Shown one piece after another: positions 31,587 to 38,799 of a stretch of DNA of 40,488 nucleotides. The translations under genes were made by a program, and so were the position numbers. The DNA lies in IMG/VR virus record IMGVR_UViG_3300033153_008633, positions 1 to 40,488 of that record; one strand, written 5' to 3'. The DNA is from a virus. Within the stretch, counting starts at the first letter, position 1. The number at the start of each line of letters is the position of its first letter. A model generated the notes under the pieces. The model was given only the letters and a program-made list of their open reading frames with translations, was not told where the DNA came from and did not search any database.

Positions 31587-31595
31587 TTATTTCAC

Positions 31596-32849
31596 CTATT
31601 TATTTGTTTTTCCTGTGTATGAATTAAAACGATCTAAATCTTTTTTAGCTTCATCTTCGGAATCAACACCATTCATATCAGCACCGATACTTCGAGAAGT
31701 ATTAGAATCTGATTGTGATTGTACTAATTTTTCATGATATTTTAAAATCATATCATCACTTGCACTATCGAATAAATCAGCCATATCTTTATTAGCTTCT
31801 TTTAATGCAGTTCGTTTTGCATCCATTTCAGTTTTAGCTTTCTCTTCAAAAACATTTAACTTATCTGAAATTTCTTTAGTTTCAGTTTCTTTTTCTGCAA
31901 GTTTAGTTTCAGCTTCTTCCTTTTTAGTTTCAGCTTCTTCTAATTTCTTTTCTGCTTCATCCTTTGCAGTTTTAAGTGCATCCATATCGGATTGGACCTT
32001 AACAGAGTCAATTGCAGATAGTTTTGCATTGGATTCTTCCAATTTATCTTTTAATTGCTTATTCTCTTCAGTTAAAGAAGCAATATCTTTTTTATCTTTC
32101 ATATCAAATCCCTCATTTTCTCTTAATAACCATAGTTGGTCCTGTAATAAAGACATAACATCTTGACGATTAAGACTTGTATTATTTGCTTGTAAAGTAG
32201 AAACTAAATTAGATAGTTCTCCAGCAAAAGCATCATTTGTTTGGTTTGTCATTTTAACACCATTATTTTCACTATCAGCACCAATGCCACCTATAGGAGA
32301 AGGCATTCGACCTTGAGCAATATTACCACTTGCATCCATTAAAATTGCTAAATGATCTAGTTTAATGTTTGTTTGTTTGTAATCGTAATTAACGCCATCA
32401 AATACACCTGTGTCTGCTACATATTCGAAACTAAATCCAATACTAACATCAACAATTGTACCTGCTTTATATGCATCTAACATAGTACGAGTTAAATCAT
32501 TATCATCTAAAACCATATCAGCATAACGTTTTTTATCACTATCAGTAGTTTTAGGTTTAGAAGGTTCTGTTAAATAACCAACTTGAACATCTGTTCTTTG
32601 AGTTGGAGACATATCAGCTAATTGCATATTAGGGTGATCTGCAACATCACTTAACATAGTTACAGGAGTATTAATCACAGAAATCTTATTAATTTCATCA
32701 GCACTTTTATATGCGAAACCATTATTATATGGTTGAACTAATTCAGCAACAATAGGAACATTATAAATAATAATTTTATCATTAGCGAAAATAAAATCAA
32801 CACCTTCTAATTTTTCGGAATTAATATCTTTTAAAATAATATTTTTCAT
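31596..32849 (-). CDS. Prohead protease (DUF2213-like) fused to scaffold, 417 aa
   Basis: Residues 1-190 resemble the DUF2213/Mu-type prohead protease, with His72 in ADHP, Ser136 in VDVSIGFS and Asp165/His166 in LDHLAIL as candidate catalytic positions. Residues about 265-400 are a long Lys/Glu coiled coil, the expected scaffold or delta domain. Fusion of protease and scaffold in one gene is known in head-tailed viruses. The start at 32849 is used; the upstream frame to 32894 runs through the TATA box. Confidence 0.75.
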   Translation of the reverse strand: MKNIILKDINSEKLEGVDFIFANDKIIIYNVPIVAELVQPYNNGFAYKSADEINKISVINTPVTMLSDVADHPNMQLADMSPTQRTDVQVGYLTEPSKPKTTDSDKKRYADMVLDDNDLTRTMLDAYKAGTIVDVSIGFSFEYVADTGVFDGVNYDYKQTNIKLDHLAILMDASGNIAQGRMPSPIGGIGADSENNGVKMTNQTNDAFAGELSNLVSTLQANNTSLNRQDVMSLLQDQLWLLRENEGFDMKDKKDIASLTEENKQLKDKLEESNAKLSAIDSVKVQSDMDALKTAKDEAEKKLEEAETKKEEAETKLAEKETETKEISDKLNVFEEKAKTEMDAKRTALKEANKDMADLFDSASDDMILKYHEKLVQSQSDSNTSRSIGADMNGVDSEDEAKKDLDRFNSYTGKTNK

Positions 32850-32873
32850 TATAAACCAAATAGTACGATAGTT

Positions 32874-32896
32874 ATTTATATATGTATAACACAAAT
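32874..32896 (-). promoter_or_regulatory. Late promoter, class I, copy 1
   Basis: Minus strand: a 23-bp sequence that includes GTTATACATATATAAAT and is identical to the element at 35238-35260. It ends about 25 nt upstream of ATG 32849, so transcripts would be nearly leaderless. A further TTTATAAT just before the start is also shared with the portal gene's upstream region. Confidence 0.8.
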
Positions 32897-32955
32897 TAAT
32901 GAATACGAACTTAGAAGAAGTTTAGGGCATGGGATTCATATTCATTAAAATGTGC

Positions 32956-33717
32956 TTAAGATTTTGTAGGTCTACTTAAAGTAACTGCGACTATCTTTGA
33001 TCTGCAATTTATATGAAAAGGAGCTGTATATTCTCCAATACTAAATGGCTCACCTAAAGGAACTATCTCACCATTACCTGCACGACAAATGCCTGTAGTT
33101 TTACCATCAATAACAGCAACCCATTGTTTACTAACAACAATTCCTGATTTTTTATAACCGTAATTAATACCTTGATTAGCTGAACGTGTGATTTCAGTTA
33201 CAACTTGACTACGTAATCGACCATCATATTTTGAAAAAATATTTTGTACTTCTTTCTTTAAACCAGCACTAGTAAATTTAATATTATTAAGTTCAATGTC
33301 TGTTAAAAATAAAGTTATATCTTTATTGATAGAATCAAATAAATCAATATTAATTACAATAGCATTATCAACTAAAGTTTTTTTAATCGCATTAGTTCTT
33401 GTAAAATCAACTAAATCAGTAGGATCCATGCTCAAATCTCTTGCTGCTTGAATAACACCTTCATCAAAACTTTGATTTAAATATTTTTCAATAATAAGAT
33501 CATATGCTTGACGTTGAGAAGTAAATACTTGAGTGATTTGTTTTTTAGCTTTATCAATATTACCTGATATTGCATCAGTTTCTATAGATTGTTCATACAT
33601 ACTATTACAAATAGCGAAAGCTTGTTCATTATTTTCGGCTGTTTTCTCATCAATAACAATAGGAATACAACGTTGAATAAAATCTTCTTTAGTTTCGTTT
33701 TTTTGTGGAGTTGGCAT
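32956..33717 (-). CDS. Mu gpF-like minor head protein, 253 aa
   Basis: Starts MPTPQKNETKEDFIQRCIPIV ...AFAICNSMYEQ, the typical N-terminus of phage capsid maturation proteins. A gpF-like domain follows: TEITRSANQGINYGYKKSG, then VAVIDGKTTGICRAGNGEI and PFHINCRSKIVAV with conserved Asp, Thr, Cys and His-x-x-Cys-R. It makes a minor internal head component. The start at 33717 follows the portal stop. Between 32850 and 32955 there is an intergenic leader with the promoter above. Confidence 0.8.
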   Translation of the reverse strand: MPTPQKNETKEDFIQRCIPIVIDEKTAENNEQAFAICNSMYEQSIETDAISGNIDKAKKQITQVFTSQRQAYDLIIEKYLNQSFDEGVIQAARDLSMDPTDLVDFTRTNAIKKTLVDNAIVINIDLFDSINKDITLFLTDIELNNIKFTSAGLKKEVQNIFSKYDGRLRSQVVTEITRSANQGINYGYKKSGIVVSKQWVAVIDGKTTGICRAGNGEIVPLGEPFSIGEYTAPFHINCRSKIVAVTLSRPTKS

Positions 33718-33718
33718 T

Positions 33719-35206
33719 TTAATCAGTATTAAGTGCATCTAAAATATTAAATACACTTTTATTAGTTTCTTTATATTGCTTAAACATATCCTTCATGTAT
33801 TTGGATTCAGTCTTTTGAACAGAATTAGGCAACGGACTATCTTCTAAACTTGCAGCATCATTACAACCACAATTACAAGGAGAATCATCTTTGTGTTGAT
33901 TCATAATATGTTTAATATCTAAATTTGGATCTAATACATCATGATCATCTTTATCGTTAGAGTCAATATTAGGCTGATTAGTATTATTCGTAGGAATAGG
34001 TTCACTTGGTTCAACCTCATAAGATTCTAATTTCAAATATGGATGTCTACGTTGAAGTATGTCAAAAGATTGTTCTTTAGTTAGAATACCATTTTGAATA
34101 GAAATTGCTAAACCTTCATTATCAGTTTTAAAAGTTATAGATTGTTGTTCTTGAGATTGTTCAAAAACTGGTAAATAAATAAAATCAGTATCTTTTAATG
34201 CAATATTAAGTAAATTAAATATATCCTTATAGATCGGAGTAACTTCATTTGTTTGTTTAGAATGTACAGTACTATAATAAATCTCTAAATTAGTTTGACT
34301 ACCAGTTACAGCACCTGCACTAGCACCACGTAAAACATCTTTAGGAATATCAACAGACATACTAATCCATTCTAAAATTATCTCCCAAAATTCAGCAGGT
34401 TTAAGAGCTTTACCTTCAGCACCTTTAAAATCAAAATTATAACGTTCATCACCAATAAAACCAGTTTGACTGTTAATATTACGTAAAAGTCCTTTACTTT
34501 TCAGATATTGAGCTTCACTCATAGTTTGACCAGTTGCTTCATCTACAACATCTTCTGGATCTTTAATTGTAATAACAGGGAATCCTTGACCAAATCTCCA
34601 AAGGGCTTGACCAGTGCTCCATAATGCATTATCAGCAGTCCATAAACTATTATATGAACTTTCAAATAAACTAGATTCTTCATCATTTACATTAACACGT
34701 AAGATCCGAGATTCATGTATTTTAAAAGTACTACCTGAAGCTTGACTAATTTCATAATAATTTCTATCATGATCTTGTCCTTCTTGTTTTGAATCTTCTT
34801 TTATCCACGCACGAGGAATAACATACAATGAAGTTGGAACTTTGTTAACAGGGGCATCTGTATCATAATCCGCAGTATTAACAACATCCCCGTAATCTAA
34901 ATAAATCAAACTCCATCCACTTACAGATGCATTAGTATGAGCTAATTTAACAACTTCATCCATATTATATTGTTCTCTTAGATCATCATATTTATTATCA
35001 TCAATAATAGTTTTATGTTTAAACATATCATTCTTAAACATTCGAATTATCTTTTTACCAATACCATTACGCCTATATAAATATAAAAAATCATTATTAG
35101 TTAAATTATCTTTCCAGTATTGACCATTAGAAAAAGTAACTATATCTACATTAGGTGATTGTTTTGCCGTGTCTACGGGAGAGCTAGAATTATTTTCAGA
35201 TACCAT
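33719..35206 (-). CDS. Portal protein (DUF1073-like), 495 aa
   Basis: Contains the stem and clip pattern of DUF1073-like portals: RRNGIGKKIIRMFKNDMFKH, SVSGWSLIYLDYGD, WISMSVDIPKDVLRGASAGAVTGSQTNLEIYYSTV and a conserved VHSKQTNEVTP. A Cys-rich CNCGC near the C-terminus is unusual. The gene is the first in its transcript behind a class I late promoter. It forms the dodecameric ring through which DNA is packaged. Confidence 0.8.
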   Translation of the reverse strand: MVSENNSSSPVDTAKQSPNVDIVTFSNGQYWKDNLTNNDFLYLYRRNGIGKKIIRMFKNDMFKHKTIIDDNKYDDLREQYNMDEVVKLAHTNASVSGWSLIYLDYGDVVNTADYDTDAPVNKVPTSLYVIPRAWIKEDSKQEGQDHDRNYYEISQASGSTFKIHESRILRVNVNDEESSLFESSYNSLWTADNALWSTGQALWRFGQGFPVITIKDPEDVVDEATGQTMSEAQYLKSKGLLRNINSQTGFIGDERYNFDFKGAEGKALKPAEFWEIILEWISMSVDIPKDVLRGASAGAVTGSQTNLEIYYSTVHSKQTNEVTPIYKDIFNLLNIALKDTDFIYLPVFEQSQEQQSITFKTDNEGLAISIQNGILTKEQSFDILQRRHPYLKLESYEVEPSEPIPTNNTNQPNIDSNDKDDHDVLDPNLDIKHIMNQHKDDSPCNCGCNDAASLEDSPLPNSVQKTESKYMKDMFKQYKETNKSVFNILDALNTD

Positions 35207-35237
35207 TTTAGATTATAAACAAAAAATTGATTATGTC

Positions 35238-35260
35238 ATTTATATATGTATAACACAAAT
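35238..35260 (-). promoter_or_regulatory. Late promoter, class I, copy 2
   Basis: Minus strand: 23 bp identical to 32874-32896, with TATA about 38 nt upstream of the portal ATG. The upstream half (TTTGTGTTATACAT) may be an activator or BRE region rather than TATA proper. Confidence 0.8.
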
Positions 35261-35262
35261 CA

Positions 35263-35484
35263 TTATTTAATTAAAGTAATAAATTGTACAACAAAACGTC
35301 TATCGCTGTTTCCTCTAATGCGTCTAGTGACGATTTTTTCTAATTCTTTAACATCTTTATATTTCTTAACACAATTATATAATCTGTCTGCATGTGCCAC
35401 TGGAATTTCAAAATGTTCTTCAATATCTTTTCTTGAAATAAAATCAACTTCTTTTAATAACTCATATACTTCTGCTTGTCCCAT
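35263..35484 (-). CDS. Small winged-helix protein between terminase and portal, 73 aa
   Basis: MGQAEVYELLKEVDFISRKDIEEHFEIPVAHADRLYNCVKK matches a winged-helix or helix-turn-helix DNA-binding fold, with a basic C-terminal strand (TRRIRGNSDRRFVVQF). The ATG at 35484 follows GAGGTT at 10 nt; a GTG six codons earlier overlaps it. It lies directly above the class I late promoter, so a regulator of late transcription is plausible. Confidence 0.6.
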   Translation of the reverse strand: MGQAEVYELLKEVDFISRKDIEEHFEIPVAHADRLYNCVKKYKDVKELEKIVTRRIRGNSDRRFVVQFITLIK

Positions 35485-35530
35485 TTTATTATTTAACCTC
35501 ACATAAATAATTTATAAAATAAATATTAAT

Positions 35531-36754
35531 TTATATAAAACCACCTATTATTTTCTTTTTTGTTGGTTGTTTACTATATAATCCATATCTTAAACAATCC
35601 ATCAAATGATCATCTTCCTTTACAACTTCTTCGCCTTCTTTACCTTTTTTCCAGCAATAACTTTGTAACTCTTTAATTGAATGAACACAACTTTTATGTA
35701 TTCGTATTTTATTATGATTAAATAATCCTGCAACTATACTTATTCCAGGGATAACAGCATTCTTTGCTTTTTCGCAAGTTATACGTTTGCCACGATCATA
35801 TTTAGTAATACTTTGAGGATCACTCGGATCATGAAATAAAAGAATATTCCTATTTAATCCTTGTGCCATTTTCTCAAGCCAAGTAATAGCTGTTTCAACT
35901 TCACATCGTTCTTGATGAAATTCCGCAATAATATCATATTCACCATTACCACGTACACCAATTAATAATAAAGTTCTAGGGAGAGGATAATTACTATCCC
36001 CACCTGCAATAAATTCTTTATAATCTCGCCAGAGAATATCTTGTTCATTATATACATGAGTCTCAGGTTCAAATGAATCATATACTACTCCTTCTGCTTG
36101 GACCCAAAGACCATCACATAAACGAAGCTTTTGTACTCCTGTTAAACTTTTTAATGTTTGTAAATATTGTTCATCAAGTGAAGGATTATCAGTAGCTTTA
36201 CTATAATAAACAGAACCGCCACCGCCTAATATTATTCTTTTATTTATCCAATGAGTTGGTTTATCTGGATTAGTACTTAATATTACTTGTCTCCAAGGTG
36301 CAGCTTTACCACGCATACGTGCAAGAACTTCATTATAATCTTCTTCTTTAAATGCATTAGCTTCTTCCATCCAAACTATATCAACACTTCCAGATTTACC
36401 AATACTACGGATAGCTTCTCGTTGAGCTTCATCTTTCAAACCACCATATGCAAAAATACTACCGTTTGAATATTCAAATCGATGATCGTTTTTTTTGTGA
36501 ATAACTCTAGGATCCTTTCCCATTATAGAATGTTCTAATAAAAGTAATGTACTGTTTTTTAATGTTTCACGAGCTTTTCTAAGAAGTAATCCTGTTGCAT
36601 TTGGATATTTAAGAAGATATGCATGTATTTTTTCAGCTGCTACAAGAGATTTTCCACCACCTGCACCGCCAGTAAGTAACATTACAGGATTCTTATCTCT
36701 TAATGGAGCTAATTGCCATCCGAATGGTTTGAATACATTTATAGGTTTTAACAT
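35531..36754 (-). CDS. terL: Terminase large subunit, 407 aa
   Basis: ATPase domain with Walker A GGAGGGKS (29-36) and Walker B VDIVWMEE (124-131), followed by a coupling motif LSTNP. The C-terminal nuclease carries acidic residues in GGDSNYP, LFHDPSDP and DDHLMDCLRYG. Length is usual for siphovirus terminases (about 400-450). The ATG at 36754 starts 14 nt after the tRNA-like gene; a GTG in frame at 36772 would overlap that RNA. It packages DNA into the prohead. Confidence 0.9.
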   Translation of the reverse strand: MLKPINVFKPFGWQLAPLRDKNPVMLLTGGAGGGKSLVAAEKIHAYLLKYPNATGLLLRKARETLKNSTLLLLEHSIMGKDPRVIHKKNDHRFEYSNGSIFAYGGLKDEAQREAIRSIGKSGSVDIVWMEEANAFKEEDYNEVLARMRGKAAPWRQVILSTNPDKPTHWINKRIILGGGGSVYYSKATDNPSLDEQYLQTLKSLTGVQKLRLCDGLWVQAEGVVYDSFEPETHVYNEQDILWRDYKEFIAGGDSNYPLPRTLLLIGVRGNGEYDIIAEFHQERCEVETAITWLEKMAQGLNRNILLFHDPSDPQSITKYDRGKRITCEKAKNAVIPGISIVAGLFNHNKIRIHKSCVHSIKELQSYCWKKGKEGEEVVKEDDHLMDCLRYGLYSKQPTKKKIIGGFI

Positions 36755-36767
36755 TTTAAATAATATG

Positions 36768-36845
36768 AGCACACGACAAGGTTTGAACTTGCATCTTCTG
36801 TAGATAAATCAGCCAGAATGCTTTGACCGCATAAGCTACATGTGC
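36768..36845 (-). tRNA. tRNA-like gene with 13-nt anticodon loop
   Basis: Minus strand, 36845 to 36768. The acceptor GCACATG pairs with CGTGTGC (one G-T). The D arm is GCTT/AAGC with loop ATGCGGTCA (GG present), the T arm GCAAG/CTTGT has the canonical loop TTCAAAC, and CCA is not encoded. The anticodon stem TTCTG/CAGAA is perfect, but its loop GCTGATTTATCTA is 13 nt instead of 7, with C at the second position. The variable region is only 3 nt. No anticodon can be assigned safely. It could be intron-bearing, degenerate or a tRNA mimic. Confidence 0.6.
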
Positions 36846-36854
36846 ATAAATATA

Positions 36855-36918
36855 AAAGGACCATGCTAAGGTGTAGTGTATAAATAAACGGGTTAGAGTT
36901 TAATTTGCATGATCCCTA
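36855..36918 (-). ncRNA. Long-stem RNA hairpin upstream of tRNA-like gene
   Basis: GGATCATGC (minus, 36915-36907) pairs with GCATGGTCC (36866-36858) over nine positions including one G-T, enclosing about 40 nt. It sits just before the tRNA-like gene and after the 92-residue gene. Role unknown: processing signal or part of a larger structured RNA. Confidence 0.45.
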
Positions 36919-36928
36919 TGATAATAAA

Positions 36929-37207
36929 TTATTCTCTTAAAAGATCTTCTTCTTCTAATGAACGTTGAATTAATTTTAAACCCATTTCAAATAATTCTAA
37001 ATTTTGTAATTGTTTAAATTCAAATGTACCTAAAATTTTATGTCCATCATCAACTTCACCAGTCATGAAATTAATATGAGGTTTGTCTACATCAAGACCA
37101 TTTTCTAAATCAGGTGATCTTATTACATCAAAAGCCATTCCACTAATACCTTCAATAGTTATATCTTCATAACCAAATTCAAATCGAACATCATCTTGTT
37201 TTTCCAT
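36929..37207 (-). CDS. Hypothetical protein, 92 aa
   Basis: Acidic alpha/beta protein within the RNA-dense island; no family recognised. AAGGTAA precedes the ATG. It lies between two tRNA-like structures in the same transcript direction, before the terminase gene. Confidence 0.6.
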   Translation of the reverse strand: MEKQDDVRFEFGYEDITIEGISGMAFDVIRSPDLENGLDVDKPHINFMTGEVDDGHKILGTFEFKQLQNLELFEMGLKLIQRSLEEEDLLRE

Positions 37208-37310
37208 TTTGTTTACCTTTGATAATAAGTGGCGGATGGACTTGTATAAACAAAAATCCTATCTGTCGACCGACGCATCCCGCCAATGCGCCTCATGACA
37301 TGAGTATAAA
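37208..37310 (-). ncRNA. GC-rich structured noncoding segment
   Basis: This stretch is strikingly GC-rich for the genome. Competing stems include CGCAT/ATGCG, CTCATG/CATGAG and GGCGG(G)ATG with CATCCGCC across a 35-nt loop that ends in a TATAC-rich piece. It contains no open frame of note. It lies 3' of the tRNA-like element below and continues in the same transcript. Confidence 0.5.
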
Positions 37311-37313
37311 TGT

Positions 37314-37369
37314 CAGGGAACTAAGGGTTTGAACCTTACAACGAAAACAGCCTTCCTGTTTCATTCCCC
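37314..37369 (-). ncRNA. tRNA-like RNA lacking an anticodon arm
   Basis: Minus strand, 56 nt. The acceptor GGGGAAT pairs with GTTCCCT (two G-T pairs). One arm AACAG/CTGTT has loop GAAGG. The perfect T arm TAAGG/CCTTA has the canonical TTCAAAC loop, and the discriminator is G. Between the second stem and the T arm only TTCGTTG occurs, so there is no room for an anticodon arm. This matches a tRNA with that arm precisely missing, or a tmRNA-like tRNA domain. Confidence 0.5.
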
Positions 37370-37382
37370 ATTAATTAAAAGC

Positions 37383-37489
37383 AGAGAAGAGCGGATTTAA
37401 AACACGCATCTTTCTTGTAAATTCTAAATACATCATTCTCGAGTTATGCTATATTACATTACAAGTTGCTTTGATTAAGCTATCTTCCC
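37383..37489 (-). ncRNA. tRNA-like element with intron-like insert (GUA?)
   Basis: Minus strand, 107 nt. The acceptor GGGAAGA pairs with TCTTCTC (7 bp, one G-T). The D arm is GCTT/AAGC with only a 5-nt loop and no GG. The anticodon stem CTTGTA/TACAAG has 6 bp, and GTA sits at 37457-37455 after T and before A, followed by a roughly 35-nt insert at the position where archaeal tRNAs carry introns. The T arm is poor (mismatch, loop TTTTAAA). A degenerate tRNA-Tyr or a mimic; coincidence cannot be excluded. Confidence 0.35.
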
Positions 37490-37504
37490 ATAAATAAAAT
37501 AAGG

Positions 37505-37531
37505 CTCTATAAGTTTTTCAGGCTTATAGAG
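37505..37531 (-). ncRNA. Perfect 9-bp hairpin in RNA leader
   Basis: CTCTATAAG and CTTATAGAG pair with a 9-nt loop CCTGAAAAA on the minus strand. It is in the leader of the RNA island, about 90-115 nt after the predicted transcription start. It could be a processing or stabilising element, or an attenuator. Confidence 0.55.
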
Positions 37532-37615
37532 AACTCCAAGACAATCTTAAGCTTATCTTAAAGTCACTTCCTAACACAAAAATACGCCAAACACAATACG
37601 CACTCTTATTGTCTG
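37532..37615 (-). other. Leader of RNA island; no gene seen
   Basis: Transcribed segment between the promoter at 37616 and the hairpin. It has self-complementary AAGCTT surroundings (TAAGATAAGCTTAAGAT) but no convincing tRNA fold and no ribosome binding site with ATG. I see nothing further that can be named. Confidence 0.4.
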
Positions 37616-37660
37616 ATATGTAATAAATAATATTACACACATATATAAATGTTTCTATTC
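37616..37660 (-). promoter_or_regulatory. Early-class promoter driving the RNA island
   Basis: Minus strand: AGAAACATTTATATATGTG, with TATTACATA exactly 24 nt after the first T of the TATA box, just as at the protein operons. Here no GGTG and no ATG follow within 300 nt; the transcript enters the noncoding RNA region. Confidence 0.75.
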
Positions 37661-37972
37661 ATTTTTTTTAATATCAAATTTAATTTCTAATTTAGTAATT
37701 AATTTATCTACAGCAATATTACAATTATCACCACAACTAATATTTTCTAAATCAGATAATAAATCATATAAATTTATTTGTACAATTTTAGAATTAATTA
37801 TTTCTAATTTTATTTCATTAAAATAATATTCTTCATTATCCATAACTATATCTATACGATCGAAAACTCCTTGACGAGGATAATCATCAGTTTCAACATA
37901 TTTACCAATAAATTTATTTTTCGTTTGAAAATATATATCTTCTTTTCCAATATCTATAACTTTACATCTCAT
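37655..37972 (-). CDS. Hypothetical protein, 105 aa
   Basis: Beta-rich, with an acidic second half and SCGDNCN near residue 78. Last gene of the accessory operon; its end overlaps the RNA-island promoter. No family recognised. Confidence 0.6.
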   Translation of the reverse strand: MRCKVIDIGKEDIYFQTKNKFIGKYVETDDYPRQGVFDRIDIVMDNEEYYFNEIKLEIINSKIVQINLYDLLSDLENISCGDNCNIAVDKLITKLEIKFDIKKNE

Positions 37973-38155
37973 TTAAACACCTTTAACTTTCTTTACTATG
38001 CTTTTAATATATTGTAAAACTGACATCAATTTTAATTCTTCGGTTTCCATTTTTAATAATTCATTTCGTGTAGATTGAATAAATTCTTCAACATCTGCAT
38101 CTCTCACTTTCCAGCATTTTAAATTAAATTTATCAAATATCTCCAGAGCATTCAT
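37973..38155 (-). CDS. Hypothetical helical protein, 60 aa
   Basis: Begins MNALEIFDKFNLKCWKVRDAD; helix-rich and basic at the C-terminus. The ATG at 38155 follows GGTGA by about 8 nt, just after the upstream stop. Function unknown. Confidence 0.55.
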   Translation of the reverse strand: MNALEIFDKFNLKCWKVRDADVEEFIQSTRNELLKMETEELKLMSVLQYIKSIVKKVKGV

Positions 38156-38156
38156 C

Positions 38157-38387
38157 TTATTCACCATTTAGATTAAAGTTACTATCGTTTACTTTTTTGA
38201 TTAATTTATCTATCATATCGCAGCCAGATTCTAATTTATCTTCAAAACTATATTTATGTGTTAATTTATATTCTTTAACTTCTTGAAATATTTCAATACT
38301 TTCAACTTTAAATTTACTCTTTACAAATACATCCATAATATCTTGTTCACTTACATCATCTTTTACTACTATTTCTATTTTTTTCAT
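38157..38387 (-). CDS. Hypothetical protein, 76 aa
   Basis: Ferredoxin-like beta-alpha-beta start (MKKIEIVVKDDVSEQDIMDVFVKSKFKVESIEIF), then a helical tail. GGTGATT precedes the ATG, and its start overlaps the upstream stop (ATGA). Not assigned. Confidence 0.6.
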   Translation of the reverse strand: MKKIEIVVKDDVSEQDIMDVFVKSKFKVESIEIFQEVKEYKLTHKYSFEDKLESGCDMIDKLIKKVNDSNFNLNGE

Positions 38388-38794
38388 TTTAAATCACCAA
38401 ATCGTCTTATTGCCTTAAGTACTTTTTGACCATTTATACTTTCAGGGACAATAAATCCATTTTTTTCAGAACCAGTAATCCCTACATCATTCATTTGTAA
38501 ATCTTTACATTTCTTAACATCACTTACTCTATTACAACTACCTAACCAAGGATTAGTTTCAACTTGTGAAAATAAAGTCCAATATTTATCTTCATCCACA
38601 ATTTCCCATTCATCACTTAAACTCATTTCAGCTGTAATATTCCATTGTAGTCTGCCACATTCAACAACCACGAATCTATTTCTTATTTCTAAATATGCAA
38701 CTGATTCTGGAGTTAATGTTTTTTTCCCTTCAAAATCTTTTAAAATAATTATAACTCCTGTTTTTCTTAATTTAACTGCTTCTTCGAATTTCAT
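38384..38794 (-). CDS. DUF2829/Tad2-resembling protein, 136 aa
   Basis: Residues 1-70 read MKFEEAVKLRKTGVIIIL...VAYLEIRNRFVVVEC... ending in LSDEWEIVDEDKYW. This resembles the short DUF2829 pattern (FEEAL..LK.GK...., then LL..DWEIV), a family that includes the anti-Thoeris protein Tad2, which sequesters signalling nucleotides. The usual K-x-R-x-W core is not evident, so the similarity is weak. The C-terminal 60 residues are an unassigned domain. GGGTGA precedes the ATG at 38794. Confidence 0.5.
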   Translation of the reverse strand: MKFEEAVKLRKTGVIIILKDFEGKKTLTPESVAYLEIRNRFVVVECGRLQWNITAEMSLSDEWEIVDEDKYWTLFSQVETNPWLGSCNRVSDVKKCKDLQMNDVGITGSEKNGFIVPESINGQKVLKAIRRFGDLK

Positions 38795-38799
38795 TTTCT

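Noticed and set aside
36768-37369. tRNA-like sequences as attachment sites of a temperate virus
   Set aside because: No integrase or excisionase was recognised anywhere in the window, so integration at these sites has no support.
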